Positions 25,382 to 40,300 of a DNA stretch of 64,000 bases are shown here, one piece after another. The position numbers and the translations under genes were made by a program. The DNA comes from Flavobacterium sp. CFS9. GTDB taxonomy: Bacteria; Bacteroidota; Bacteroidia; Flavobacteriales; Flavobacteriaceae. The notes beneath the pieces are model-generated. The model saw only the letters and a list, made by a program, of their open reading frames with translations. It was not told the origin of the DNA and did no database searches. The DNA lies in contig NZ_AP031573.1 of assembly GCF_041154745.1 (NCBI RefSeq), forward strand, positions 1,798,001-1,862,000, read 5' to 3'. Numbering within the stretch: position 1 is the first letter of the stretch; each line of letters opens with the position of its first letter.

Positions 25382-28300
25382 TTATCTGTATAAGGTGAAA
25401 TGTCCTACAAACTCACGTGCATCTTTCTCGTCATTCAATTTAAGAACATACCAGTAATCTCCTGATGGTAATTCGGCACCATTGTATCTACCGTCCCATT
25501 TTTGTCCGTAACGGTATTTAGCAATTACACGACCATATCTGTCGAAGATTGAGAATTCAAGGTTATTGTAAATGTTTGTACAACCAGGACCCCAAGTATC
25601 ATAAACGCCATCTCCGTTTGGAGTAAAGTAGTTGTCAAGACACACATCCACATAAACGGCATGAACTGTAATAGTTGCTGTACATCCGTTTTGGTCTCTT
25701 ACCACTACTACATAATCTCCTGTTTTATAGATTTTGTATTTGTTAGAAGAAGTAAACGGTTCTCCGTTGAAGCTGTACTCGTAAGCAGGCGCTCCTCCGG
25801 CTGCTGTTACTGAAATGATGTTCATTTCAGGTTTTTCTGCAGACTCAGCGATTGTTAACTTCTCATAAGCTCTGATTTCAAAACTTGCAGTTTCCTTTTT
25901 ACATCCATTCGTATGTCTCGCTACAATATAGTGTTTACCAGGAGCAACATTAGTAAAGATATTAGCTGCCTGCCAAGGTCCTACATCACTATCCAGTGAG
26001 TAATCTACTTCTGAAAGATCTGTATTGCTTTCATCTACTGAAACTGTTACCATGTTAGATTGTGTATTGTTCACACAATCGTAATTGACTTCCACAGTTG
26101 GATCAAGAACAACCGGTAAAGGCATGTTTTCTACAAATTCATTTTCACATCCCTGAGCATCCTTAACGTAAACTGTATGAACTCCTCCTGAAAGATTAGT
26201 AAAATCAAATACCGTTTGAGTTGCCGTACCCTGCGTGTAAGTTCCTTTTTTATTGTCAAGACTTACGCTATATGGTGCTGTACCTCCTTTAATTTCAATA
26301 CTGAATGCTCCGTCTTTATCTCCTTTACAAACTTCCGGAATCATAGAATTTGGAAGTTCTGTTACGATTAGCGGTTTAGGCTGTGTGATTTCGATTTCAT
26401 CGATAACATAACAACCGTTTTCATCCTGAGCTATAACAGTGTATTTACCAGGTGCCAGTTTATCAAAAGTGGTTTTAACATCAAACTGATCTAAATCCGG
26501 TGATATTGCATATTTAATAATTCCTGTACCACCTGATGCAGCAACTACAATCTGACCGTTGCTTTCTCCAAAACAAGAAACATTAGTTGGCGTAAACGTA
26601 GCCTGAATAGCTGTCGTTGGCTGTTTAATTTCGATAGCACCTGATGTCGCAGGACAATCTCCACTAGCTACTTTTACAACATAAGTACCAATTGGCAAGT
26701 CTTCAAATCTACCAGTAGGCTGTGCCGGTCTAACCACAGCACCTGCATTATTCTCTAAAGTATAAATATAGTTTCCTAAACCACCTTTTGCATTTGCTAC
26801 AATAACTCCTGTAGCTTCTCCCATACATTTTACTACAGCATTGGTCACATCCAACTCTATTTCTAATGGTTCTAATGGATCGATTTTAACTTCATTCGAA
26901 ATTTTCGCCACACAACCTTTAGTATCTCTCACATAATACTGGTATTTACCAACTGGTACCGGGAAGGTAACTGAAGTTGCAAATGAACCAATAGTGGTTG
27001 CAAAAGTTTTATCGGTACTATATGTATATGGTCCTGAACCTCCAGTTGCGCTCAATGTAAGCGTTGATTGTGTGTTACAGGTTTGAGTAGATGCCAACAC
27101 TAAATTTGGTACTACTTCTGTTGGTTCTGTAATTACAACATTTGCTGATGTTGCAGAACATGTGAATCCATCCGTAACTGTGATACTATAAGTTCCTGCC
27201 GGTAAGCCTGTGAAAACAGGATTACTTTGCGGACCAGATGAAACAACCGGATTCTCTGACAACATATTCAAGGTGTACATATAGTTACTTCCCTGACCAC
27301 CTGTTGGAGGGTTTACTGTAATTATTCCAGATCTGTCTCCAAAACATGGTAACACTGAAGCAGTTGCTGTTGCAGTAACCACAATTGGATCAGGAATCTT
27401 CAATGATTGTACTGCTGATGCCTTACATCCTTTACCATCTTTAACATTAACTGTGTAATTACCCGCAGATAATCCTGTAAAATTACCGTCAGTATTATTT
27501 GCAATAACTGCTCCGTTTAATACTAACTCATATTCGTAATTCGTATCCCATCCACCTGTTGCAGTAGCTGAAATTTCTCCATCATTATTACCTGCCACAC
27601 AAGTGATTTCAGATTTTGTTGTTGTCACCACTAAATCAGCAGTAGGCTGCCCTATTGAGAAAATAGTTGAAACTGAACAATATGGTTTACCTACTAAAGT
27701 AGCGTTTACCGTATACTGACCTGCACGAAGACCTGTAACAGGGATCGGACCAGCACCCGCTGAACGAGTTAATGGAACATTTACTGGACCTGTAATCGTG
27801 TAATCAAATATACCTGCATCATCAGTTGGAACTTTTTGGTTATCAACAAAAGTGAGGTTCACACTTCCATCAGCAGTTCCAAAACAAACTTCAGCTACTA
27901 CCGGAGTAGCTTTAATTTCAAATGTATTCGGGTTAATTACATAATGGGCTTTCTCAATTTTACATCCCGTTAACGAATTTTCAACTGTAATTAAATAGTT
28001 ACCAATTGGTAATGCTGTAAACACTCCTGTTGTGCTAGTATCTGTAAAAGTACTTCCGCCTATTCCCTTAATACTGTAAACTATTTGAGTCGGTGTTGGT
28101 GTACCACCAGTTACAACAGCTTTAACAGTAATGTCCTCATTGTTTACACAAGTAATCTCTTTATCTACTGTTACTGTAACATCGTCCAGACTAATAAAAG
28201 GCTTAATATCGATTACCGCTGTCGATGATCCAACACAACCTTTATCGTCGAAAACATTTACAGTATAAATTCCTCCTGTAAGATCAAATACGGTATAAGT

Positions 28301-31300
28301 ATTTGAAGTACTGTTTTGAACTTCCACTCCATTTTTCATGAATTGATATAAAGTATACTTACCAGATCCTCCAGTTACAGTGTTTACTGTAATTGTCGCA
28401 TTTGTATTTGTATTTGTTCCTGCTGTACAACCAAACTGAGTAAATACAACATTAGAAACAACAATTGGAGCTGGTTCAAGAATTTCAACATCTTCTAAAT
28501 CTTTACAGCCTCTTCCAGATGTAACGGTTACTGTATATTGACCTTTTGGCAATCCTGTGAACACGTTTGAAGTTTGATTAGGTCTAAGAACTGGTCCCGC
28601 TGTGATACTGTAATAGTAAATTGGGTTGTCATTACCACCTGTTTCATCAATAGTTGCAGTAATCGTTCCATTAGTAAATGTATTACAAGTAACATCTGTG
28701 TGTGCTAAAGTAAATCCTTTAATTGGAGTCGCAGCTTTAATTTCAAATTTAACGGTTCTGGTACAACCTGTAGTCACATCTGTTACTGTAATTGTATGGT
28801 TTCCAGGACCAATATTAGTAAATATTCCTGATGTCTGTCCAAAGTTTCCGTTTAGGCTATAGCTATAATTCGCAGGGGTTGCACCTCCTGAAGCTGTAGC
28901 TTTAATAGCTCCGTTATTTGTATTACAGTCTGGTAAAGCTGTGATCTCAACATCTAAAGTCAGAGCTGGTAAAATATTAACTACTGCTGTCGTTTTCACT
29001 TCGCAACCATTTCCATCTTTTACAGTTACATCATAAGTACCAGATGTATTTACTGTAAATGTTGGGCTGGATTGGAATCCACTACCAATACTATACTCGA
29101 TTGGCGCTTTACCTGTAACTCCTGTAATCGTAAACGTATACGTTCCGTTTAATGGATCCGGACATTGGCTAAATGGTGCCACTGACGGAGTTGTTGGTAA
29201 TAAATCTTCCACAATAGTTTGAGTTTTCATCAACGGACATCCGTTAAGATCTTGTACATAAACATCCCAATTTCTATTTGCACCATTGTTAGTATCAACG
29301 GTAATAACATTATTTGTTCCAAAAGCCGTAGGAGCTGGTGCTCCTGAAACAACAACAGCATAACGATATGCAGGAGTACCTCCGGTTACTGTAATGGTTA
29401 TTTCGGCAGTTTTATTGTTACAATTTGTATTTGTAGCAGTAGATGTAAAATCTAAAATTGAAGGCTCTTTAATCTCAAAATCAACAATCTGATCCTGACA
29501 TCCTGAAATTCTGTCTACTACTGTAAATGTATACTTACCTGCAGCTAAACCAGTGTAGCTTATAGCATCACCTGTTTTAGTTGCTGTTCCGGCAACCGGT
29601 GCCAATGAATAGATATAATCAGCAGGCGTAATATAATTGCTTACTACAAATGATGCTGTACCAGTGCTTCCTCCATTACATAATACATCCGTTACTAACT
29701 GAGTAGTAGCTTTAATTTTATCAGATTCTTTAATTACGATAGCTTTTGTTGTACTACAGCCATTAGCATCGGTCACTTTAATTTGATACGTATCCGGTAA
29801 TAATCCAGGGAAAATACCAGTTGCATTATTCGTAACAGCCGTTGCCGGTGAAACTATTTCGTATTTGTAAGGACCTACACCACCTGTTACTGTGTTTACT
29901 GTAGCAGTAGAAACTCCTCCAGCCGTATTACAATAAATTGGTGTTGCCGTAATATCCATATCTGTTGGCGGAGTATAAGGACTTACAATTACATTTCCTG
30001 AAACTCTACATCCGTTAGCATCAATTACCACGTAGAATACTGTTTTAGGAGCCGTTATAGTGCTTACATTTAATGTTGAAGCATCTCCAAAAGTAACACC
30101 ATTATCAAAACTATATTTATATCCTGGTGTACCATTAGTAGCGGTTAAAGTTACTACAGCATCCTGTGGTGCATTAGTTACGCTACATCCAAATGGAGTA
30201 ACTGCAGCAACAACATTTAAAATAGTTGGCTCTGTAATAGAAACTGTTTTACTAACCACACATTTCTTAGCATCTCTTACATATACCGTATAACTACCTT
30301 GACCTAATGTACCGAAAATATTTGATGCCTGATAGGTTGTACCATCAATACTATATTCGTAAGGAGCAAGTCCGCTGCCGGCAGTAATTGTAATACTTCC
30401 GTTGCTGCCTCCATTACAACTTACGTTGAATTCCGAAGTAGCTATAGTAGGCATCACTATAGGATTTACGACTACAGGTTTTGAAACTGACTGACAGTTT
30501 TTACTATCTGTAACTCTAAAAGTATAAGTTCCTGCAATGTTAGTTGTGTATGGAGATGTAGTTGGTGTAAAACCACCTCCATTAAATGAAACCTCATAGT
30601 TAGTATACACAGTAGATCCTTGCGTAGCTGTTAATGTAACAGTCGCCATATTAGGAGCCGCACAAGTTAAATCCTGAAGTACAGCGTCTAATAATAATTT
30701 CTGATCCAATTGGTAAACGTATGGAGTAACCGCATCACAACCGTTAGCATCTCTCACATAGAAAGTGTATGAACCCGGTGCGTTAAGCACAAAGTCAGGA
30801 CTAGTTTTAAATCCATTACCAATACTGTAAGTTAATGGACCAACTCCATGACCTACCAAAGTAACATTTACCGGAGAGCCATCGTAACAAACACCCGTAA
30901 TTGGGTCAATTGTTGGCAGAGGATCTGTCGTAATAGTTAATGGTAACTGAGCAATACATCCGTTTGCATCTTTTACATAAGCAATCCAAACTTTAGATGG
31001 ATCTAAAACTGCACTTGGACTAGCTTTGTAAGCTCCTGCTGTTGGTGCTGTTGGGCTCTCAGCGTAAGCGTAAGTATAACCAGGAGTTCCTCCTGAACCT
31101 ACAACGCTTACTCTCGCACCAAAATTACAATTCGCATTAAAATTAGAGACTAATGTTAATATTAATGGTGTAGCCGGTTCACTAACATCCACATTTGCTG
31201 TTGCAACACAACCAGTAGCTACGTCAACAACATCTATTTTATAGTTCCCTACTGCTAAATTAGTAAGTGTAACTTTAGGATTCGTATGTGTTCCCGCAAC

Positions 31301-34300
31301 CGCAACTCCGTTGATAGAGTACGTATAATTTGCTGCAAAATTACCTACGGTAAACTCAACAGAACCGTTAGGTGTTGCTGCTATTTCGTTACAACTTACA
31401 TCTTTTATTAATTGACCAGAAACTGTAATATTGGTTACTGGTTTTATTGTCAATGATTTTTGGAATGAACATCCATTAGCATCTGTTACTTTGAAAACAT
31501 AGGTGCCTGGTAATAAGCCATTGAAAACATTCACCGTTCCGTTATTAACCGCATTTGCAATTGGTGAAACGATTTCATACTTATTAATAGCATATCCACC
31601 TGATACTGTAACTGTAATACTTGTCGCAGGATCGTTACAAGTAATTGCTGCTCCGGTAAAAGTTAAATCAGTAATTTTTTTGTATGGATTAACCGTTACT
31701 GTATCATCAAATAAACATCCGTTAGCATCTTTTACATAATAGTGAATAGTCTGTACTGCACCATTATCCAATACTGTTAGCGTATTAGCGTCAAAATAGT
31801 TAGCAGAACCATCAAAATTATATTTATAAGGTCCGGTTCCTGTACCAGCTGTAACATTTACTGTTACCACAGCCGGCTGCGCAACATTACTTGCATTACA
31901 AGCGTAATCTGTAACAGCAGCAGTAGCGTCTAGTTTAAGCGGCTGACCTACCGTAAACGGTTTAGACGCCGAACATCCTCTGCCTGAAAACACTGTAATT
32001 GAATAAGTGCCCGCAGGAAGATTTGAGAATACATTATCTGTTTGTCCTAATCCTACAGGAACAGGTAAAATAGAATAGGTATAAACCGGGTTATCACTTC
32101 CCGCAGCTAAGTTTACGGTAATAGTTCCGTTGCTTCCTCCATTACAAGAAACATTTGTTACTACAGCATCAAAATCTACCGGTGTTGGTGCAGAAAGCTC
32201 AACTGGAGCTGTTGCTGTACATAAAGTATTTGTATCTGTAATCGTAATGGTGTAAGCTCCGGCAGGAACTCCTGAAATAACATTCCCGACAACAGTTCCA
32301 ACAGGAGGTGCAATACTATAAGTAAATGGTCCTGCACCACCAATTGATGTTAATGTTATAACTCCATCGTTGTTGGCACAAGTTGGCAATGTTGTTATCA
32401 CTGGTGTTACACCCAATGGTTTATCTATAGTAATTGATTTAGTATCAATACATCCATTTGCATCTTTAATTTTGATTGTATTTAATCCTGAATTAAGACC
32501 CGTTACATCATATGGTACCGCTGTTGTAATAGCAACAGGTGCATATACTCCGCCGTTTACACTAATTTCATAAGGAGAGATTCCTGCTGTAGTAAGAGAA
32601 ACTCTAACCACATAGGCTCCTTCAGCTACACATTTATCAACAACTGATAATGCAATAACCGGACTAGGATCAAGGCCAATTGTTGTATTAACTCTGTCTA
32701 TACATCCTTTTGCATCTTTTACAACAATATCCCAATTTGTTCTGGTAGTATAATCTAAAACTAAAACATTACTGCTTCCAAAAGTTGTTGGCATAAATCC
32801 AGGTGCTCCTGCTGCGTACTCATAAGGTCCTGTACCTCCAATAGTAGTTAGCGTAACTTGTGCACCAACATTACAAGTAGCATTTACATTTTTTGTAATT
32901 GTTGTTTTAAGCGGTTGAACCGGCTGTGACACTGTAAAACTAAATGTAGTCGAACAAAGTGTTCCTCCCGCCTCAGTAACTCTTAAAACATAATTTCCTG
33001 CTTTCAATGTTGAAATAGTTCCAGAAACCGGGCCGCCTAATGGACCAGTTAATGTGCTATTAATTGCCGGTGAAACCGGTAACAAGGTTAAAGCATTTAA
33101 TACTTCATAATTTACTGTAGTAATTGATGGATCAAAATCACTAACCGTAAATGTCAATATTCCAGTTGAAGTTCCATTACAAGTAACATCTGTTACAGTT
33201 GTTCCTGTAATTTTTATACTTGATGGTGGATTAGGTGTTGTAAATTCTAAAATAGAAATACAATTATTAACATCTTTTACTTGCAAAAAGTATGTAGTTC
33301 CATGTTTTAAACCAACAAAAGTATAAGTAGGGCTCGTTTGTGCAGCGCTTTCTGTTAAAGGCTGTCCAAAAATAGAGTATTTGTAATCTGGTGTACCACC
33401 TGTAGTAGTTACTGTAACATTCACACCTGTAGCACAATTATTTGAATCTGCTACAGCACTCATCTTTAAGTAAGGAGGTGTTTCAATTCTTAATTTACCA
33501 CTTCTGTATTCACAACCATTTGCATCAACAACAGTAATATAATAATCTCCAAAGGTTAAGTTTGGAAATTTATGAACTGCAGTTACAGGAGTACCGGTCT
33601 CCGTGTAAGTATCTATTTGTGTAAATGTATTATCGTATAAGGTGTATACATACGGAGCTGTTCCTCCTGATGTTACATTAACGTCAAAACTACCAGGCGT
33701 ATTTAAATTACATAAAATAGCATTACGTACTATGTTAACAGCAATTGGAGCAGGATTAACCAAAGTAACTGTTGCAGGTACTGAAGTACATCCTTTAGCA
33801 TCTTTTACTACATAAGTATACGTTCCGGAAGCTAATCCTCCAAAAATATTTGTCGCTACAAAAGTAGTACCGCCATCAATACTGTATGTAAATGGAGAAA
33901 GTCCCGCTGTAGCTGTCAATGTAATAGAACCATCTGTATAACCGTTACAAGTAGGATCAACTTTTACAGCAGTTCCCGTTACTGTTTGTGGCGATGATAC
34001 GGTAACTTTATTCGTTATTTTTATACATCCGTTAGCATCAGTTACCTGGAAATAATAGTCTCCAGCAGTATTTGTTGTAAATGTATTTCCGATCAAACCA
34101 GGAGATGTTCCGAAAGTTACACCATCAGTAGAAACTAAATAAGTGTAAGGTGCTAAACCTCCTCCGGCATTAACTGTTATTGTTGCATTAACAGAAGCTG
34201 CACAAGTAATATCTTTCACTAAAACTGCACTGGCTGTTAAAACAGAATTTACTGTTACGGTTACCGTATCTGTACAGTTATTCGCATCTTTTACAGTAAT

Positions 34301-37300
34301 CACATAAGTACCAGGTGACGTTACTGTAAAAGTATCTGCAGGAGATGGTGCAACACCACTACTAATAGAGTAGGTTAAAGGAGCAATACCTCCTGTTCCC
34401 ACAGCTTTGATAATAAATGAAGTTCCCGTAGAGGTACATTGGTTAGTAACCGAAGCTGTAACATCCGGAACTGCATCTTTAATAATTGCTGCGTCTAATT
34501 TAAATACACAACCATTTGCATCTTTTACCCAAACGTCCCAATCTGGAGTAGCCGGATCAAGATTAGCTGTGTTACTTGATTTATAATCTGTCGATACAGG
34601 AGCCACATTATTATGTACAAATGCATAAGAATATGTTGGCGTTCCACCAGTAGCATTAACCGTTACCTGCGCATTTGGAACATTACAATTAGCATTTACA
34701 ATTGTAAGCGTTCCTCCTAATTGATTTACTGGCTCTGTAATCGTTACTGATTTGTTTGCCTTACAATTTGTTGTATTATCTGTTACTTCAAGGTTGTAAG
34801 TACCCGCAACTAATCCGTTTAAGGTAATCACATCTCCTGTCGTTACAGTTGTATATGGTAATCCTGCAGGAGTAGATGTTACTGCTACTGCATAATTTCC
34901 TGTCGCACTAAATCCGGAAATACTGAATTTTGCAGAACCGGTATTTCCTCCTTTACATAAAACATCGCTTAATTTTGATTCAGCAACTGCGATAGGAGTT
35001 AATGGAAGTACTGTATAAGACTGAATAGCAAAACATCCGTTTACATCTGTTACTTTAAAAGTATAAGTGTCTGCCACTAATCCTGTAAATACTCCAGTTG
35101 TAGCACCTGTTACGTTTGAAGTTGCAGAAGCCGGTGCTGTAATAACATAAGCTAAAGCTCCTACTCCATTTGTTGTTGTAACAGTTACTGTACTGGTCGT
35201 ACTTGCAGCTGGTGAGCATAGAATTGCACTACCTGATATTGAAACAATAACAGGAGGATCTAATTTCTTAATGGTAATTGTTTGAACCGCAGTGGTACAT
35301 CCTTTAGCATCTTTAACAGAATAGCTAATAATTTGATCTGCACCGTTATCGTTTATTGTTAACGTACTCGCAGCAGTATATCCACTTCCGTTAAAACTAT
35401 AGGTATAAGGAGCTGTACCGTCTGTTGCTGTAATAGTAACAGTCGCAGATTGTTTAGTATTAGTAACACTACACGTAAAGTTGGTAGCAGCAGCGCTTGC
35501 TTTTAATTCTGTAGGTTCCCCTATTGTAACATTAACGCTTCCTGTACATCCTTTACTGTCTTTTACATAGAAAGTGTAGTTACCTGCTGCCAGATTTTCA
35601 AATAATGAAGCCGCTGCAAAGGTAACATTGTCTTTACTATAGGTATATCCTCCTGAACCATTAGCACCTGTCAACTGAACCGTACCTGTTGCAGAACCAT
35701 TACATGAAGCATCTACTTTTACAGCAGATACTGTTGGAGGCGCAATAGGAGCTACGGTAGCAGATGTTGTAGTAGTACATCCGTTTGCATCTGTAATTGC
35801 AAATGTATAAGTATCAGCGTTAGCCGGAGCAACAGAAATTGTAAACGATGTTCCGGTAACATTAATAACTCCTCCAGGAGTTCCTGTACCTTTCGCTACA
35901 GTATAGGTATATGGAGTTTTTCCTCCGCTAATGTCAACTTTAATTGTTGCATTTGGAGATGCACTACAATCTAATTCTTTAGTAACCTCTGCTAAGGCAC
36001 CAACTTTAGGATAAACTACTACAGGAACTGCAGCAGCTGTTGTACAACCATTTTTATCTTTTACTGTTACGGTATAAGATCCTGCACTTACTGTAAAAGT
36101 ATTGCTAGTCTGGAAATTAGTTCCATCAATACTATACGTTAAAGGCACTAATCCCGTAGCATTAGCTGTAATTGTAAAACTTGAAACAGATCCTGTCTGA
36201 CATTGATTGTCAACCGCCACACTTGTAATAACCGGTTTAGCGTCAACATCAATTTTTACAAGAACGTTATCCAAACAGCCATTGGCATCTTTGATATAAA
36301 CTACCCAGTTTACTACTGTACCGTTAACCGTATCAACTGTTAGAACATTATTTGAAGCATAAACCGTAGGAACCGGAGCACCTTGTCTTGCTACCGCATA
36401 AGTATAGTTTGGTGTCCCTCCTGTTCCGGTCGCAGTAATCTCAGCTGTAAATTTGTTACAATTTACTGTAGTAGCTACAGCAGTTACATCAACAACTGCG
36501 GCTGGCTGCGTTAAAGTTACTGTATAAGAAGACTGACATTTAGTTAATCTGTCTGTTGCAGTAATAGTATACGCTCCTACAGGCTGAGCAGTAGGAACTG
36601 CAACAGTAGTTGTAGCTGCACTTACACCAGTTGCTTGCTGAATGATTGTATTGGCAGCATTTTTAATAACATAATCATATCCGTTTGCCTTAACACCATT
36701 TACAGTAAATTCAATAGTTCCTGTAGAACCAAAACATTGAATACTTGTAAGTACTGAACCTCCTGTAATAATATCTGAAGTTGCTTTAATGGTATGTCCT
36801 TTTGTGAATGAACAATTAGTAGCGGTATCAGTTGCCTGGAAGATATAATCTCCCGGAGTCAGTGATGTAAAGTTTCCGGTTGTATTTGTCGCAGGGTTAA
36901 ATCCGACAGGACCAGAAATAATCTGATAGATAACATTTGCTGTACTTCCAGTTTTAACCGCTGTCAAAGTTACACGTCCTCCAGCCGGAACTGTAGAACA
37001 ATCATATCCACTATCAACAATAGTGATATCTGTAATTGGTTCTAAAGCACCAATTGTAATTGACAATGGCCCAAACTGACAGTTATTTGTATCTCTAACA
37101 TATGCCGTAACTGTTCCGGCAGCTGTTGTTGAATAAGTATTCGTTGTTGTAAAGTTTGCAGTTCCGTTGAAACTGTAAGTATAAGGACCCGTTCCTCCAG
37201 AACCTGTAACTGTAACTACTGCAGGTACAGTACTTGGCGTACCACATTTAATAATAGTAGCTCCAATAGTTCCAGATACAGCAGTTGGCTGCGTTAAAGT

Positions 37301-40300
37301 AAGATTTCCAACAGCAGAAGTACATCCTTTACTGTCTCTTACCTGATAAGAATAGCTAATATTTGGATCTAAACTGGAATATAATGAAGTTGTAGACCAC
37401 CCTAAATTATTAAAATTGTACTCATATCCGCCTGAACCTCCCGCTCCAACTAATTGTACACTACCATTTTTAAGACCATTACAAGTAATTTGTGTTGGAT
37501 TAGCAGTAACTGTTGGATTTGTAATTGGACTAATTGTAGCATCTATATAAGCTTTACATCCTTTAGAATCTGTAATTTCAAAAGTATAAAGTCCGGCTGT
37601 TGGTGCAGGATAATTAAAAGTATTACCTGTAACATTTACACTGGCACCGTAAGCACCTGTATCTTTTTTAACTTTATAAGTATAGGCAGCAACACCATCT
37701 GTAATGTCAACTTTAATCATCGCATTTGGAGTTGTACAATCCAATGTTTTTGTAATAGAAGCTGCTGCTTTTAACTCAGGAGCAATTACAATTCCGTTTA
37801 TAGTAACCGTACAATTATTACTGTCAGTAACCGTAATAGTATGTGTTCCAGCTCCAACATTTGTAAATGTATTGCTGGTTTGTGCGGGTGCACCATTTAA
37901 ACTATACGTTAGAGCTCCTGTACCTGTAGCCGTAACAACAAGAGTTGCTCCTTTAGTTCCGGTAACACAATAATCACTAGTAGCTGCTAAAGATGCTGTT
38001 GGCATTGTTGGTGCCACAACATTAACCTGTGCAGATGCACTTGAAGAACATGTATAGGCATCACGAGTGACCACTGTATAGGTACCCGTAGGAACATTTG
38101 TAAATACACCAGAACTCTGGAATGCAGTGATTACTGTAATACCATCTGCTGCTCTCAATTCATATTGATAGGCCGGTGTTCCACCTCCGGCAACTGCTGT
38201 AATAGTGGCTCCTGTAGTACAAGTAGCTGTTTTTGTAACACTTGCTGTAATTGTTAATGCAGCAGGAGTACCTATTGGCTGATCGAATGGGAAACTACAA
38301 GTTCCTGCTTTATCATCATAACGAATTAAAATATTATAGGTTTTACTCGTCAGGTTTTTAACTGTAACTGGTGACGTTTTAGAATTTACCCATGTTGCAC
38401 CATTATCTAAAGAGTAATCAAAACCATAAGTGGCATCAAAATTTTGTGCAGATAATGTAATTTCTCCATTATTAGCGCCATTACAGGTTACGTCTTTATG
38501 ACCTACAATTGAAGCTTTAAATGCTTTATCTGTTCCAATCACAACTGGGAAATCTTTCTCAGCTCCACAAACTTCCGGAATCTGACGTACCCAAATATCA
38601 TCAACAGCAAGATCATTACCATCAATCACCTGACTATAGGATAAAATAACAAAGTCAAGAGAAGTATTATTTCCCGGATTTAAAGTTAATACCTGACCAC
38701 TTCCAAGATCAGTTGTATTATGCCATTTCTCATCTCTAGGAATCGTTTGTGTATCCTTAGATGCTCCCGGTATAGCAACTCCATTTTTCTGAAGTTGTAT
38801 CGTTAATCTTGGAGAAGGTTTATTATTACTTGCACTTAATAAATTAAGCATGTAAAGAGATACCTGTATGTCCTGATTCGGAATAACATCATTGATCGTT
38901 TTCTTATACAAAACACCACCCGGTGGCACTACACCTCCAACATTAACAGCTAAGAATCTACCGTCTTTTATTAGTGGTGTATTGTTAATAACCGCTGTAT
39001 TATCTTTAGGTAAATTCCATCCGAAATCATTAAGATGTCTCGGTAATAGAGCCTGAGTCACAACGTACTCTCCATCATTAAGTAAAACGGAACCATTACA
39101 ATCTGCTACAGCATCTTGTTTTTCCCAGCAATAATTAGGGTGAATACCCGGAGTCGTTGTATCCGGTCCTCTGCCAAAATCCTCTGTTAATAAGTTACTG
39201 TAAGTAGGTACTGTAGTAACTTTATATTTAACTTTTATAGTATGTGTTCCTGAAGGAACATTTGTAAAGACATTATTTGTAATTGGCGTGTTAGGCGTTC
39301 CGTTAATATAATACTCGTAAGTATAATTGTTTGACGGATTTGTAACCGTAACCGTAGTTGATGCCATACCATTACAACCAAAAACTGGATCAGCCACCGT
39401 GATTGTTGGATCGGCAGGTTTAGGATCTAAAGTAACCTGATAAGGAATTTCGAATATACAGCCTAAAGCATCTTTAACCTGTAAAATAAAGTTACCCGGC
39501 ATGACATCTTTTTCATTTGATGCCTGCCATGTAAGACCACCATCAAAACTAAATTGATAAGCAGGAGTTCCACCCTGAACGTTATTGATACGAAGTTTTC
39601 CTCCCTGGTTTGCACCGCTACCGTCAGGTAGTGTACATCCGGCCAAAGCAGCAACTCCGGCAGAAGCCGAAATAGCAGAAGTTGGTCCTGTAATCGTTAT
39701 CTTTTGTACTGGATCTGTACAATATTTAATTGGTGTTCCTATACCATATCTTACCACTACATCATAAGTTCCCGGCTGTAAGTTAGAAAAAACAGGATTA
39801 GACTGAAAAGTTACACCTCCATTAATACTATACCCCATTGTGTATCCGTTTGCTCCAGCTGTAAGCTTTACTTCTATCTGAGAGGTCGCGTCATAACAAT
39901 TACTATTAGTATGATCAATAGTATAAGCAGGTTTTGTATTATCAGGAACTGTAATTGTTCTTACTATGGTACAGTTGTTTTTATCTACAATTTTAATCGT
40001 ATAAAGTCCCGGAGCTGTCACCACAAACTCATTACTAGTTTGAAAAACGGTATCGCTGTTTATGAAATAGTTGTAAGGTGAGTTACCTCCTTCTGTTGTG
40101 ATTCTGATTTTTCCATCACTGCATGCAGTAAGAGGTTCTACTAAAGCAACTGTCGCTTTATACTCATTCCAAACCTTACCAACATATATATACTTAGTAT
40201 CTTTACAACCGTCATCTGTTGTAACTTCCACGACATAATTCTGGTCTGTATTTAAATTATCAAAAGTATATTCAGAATCCGGCACTGGTCCAACATTCGA

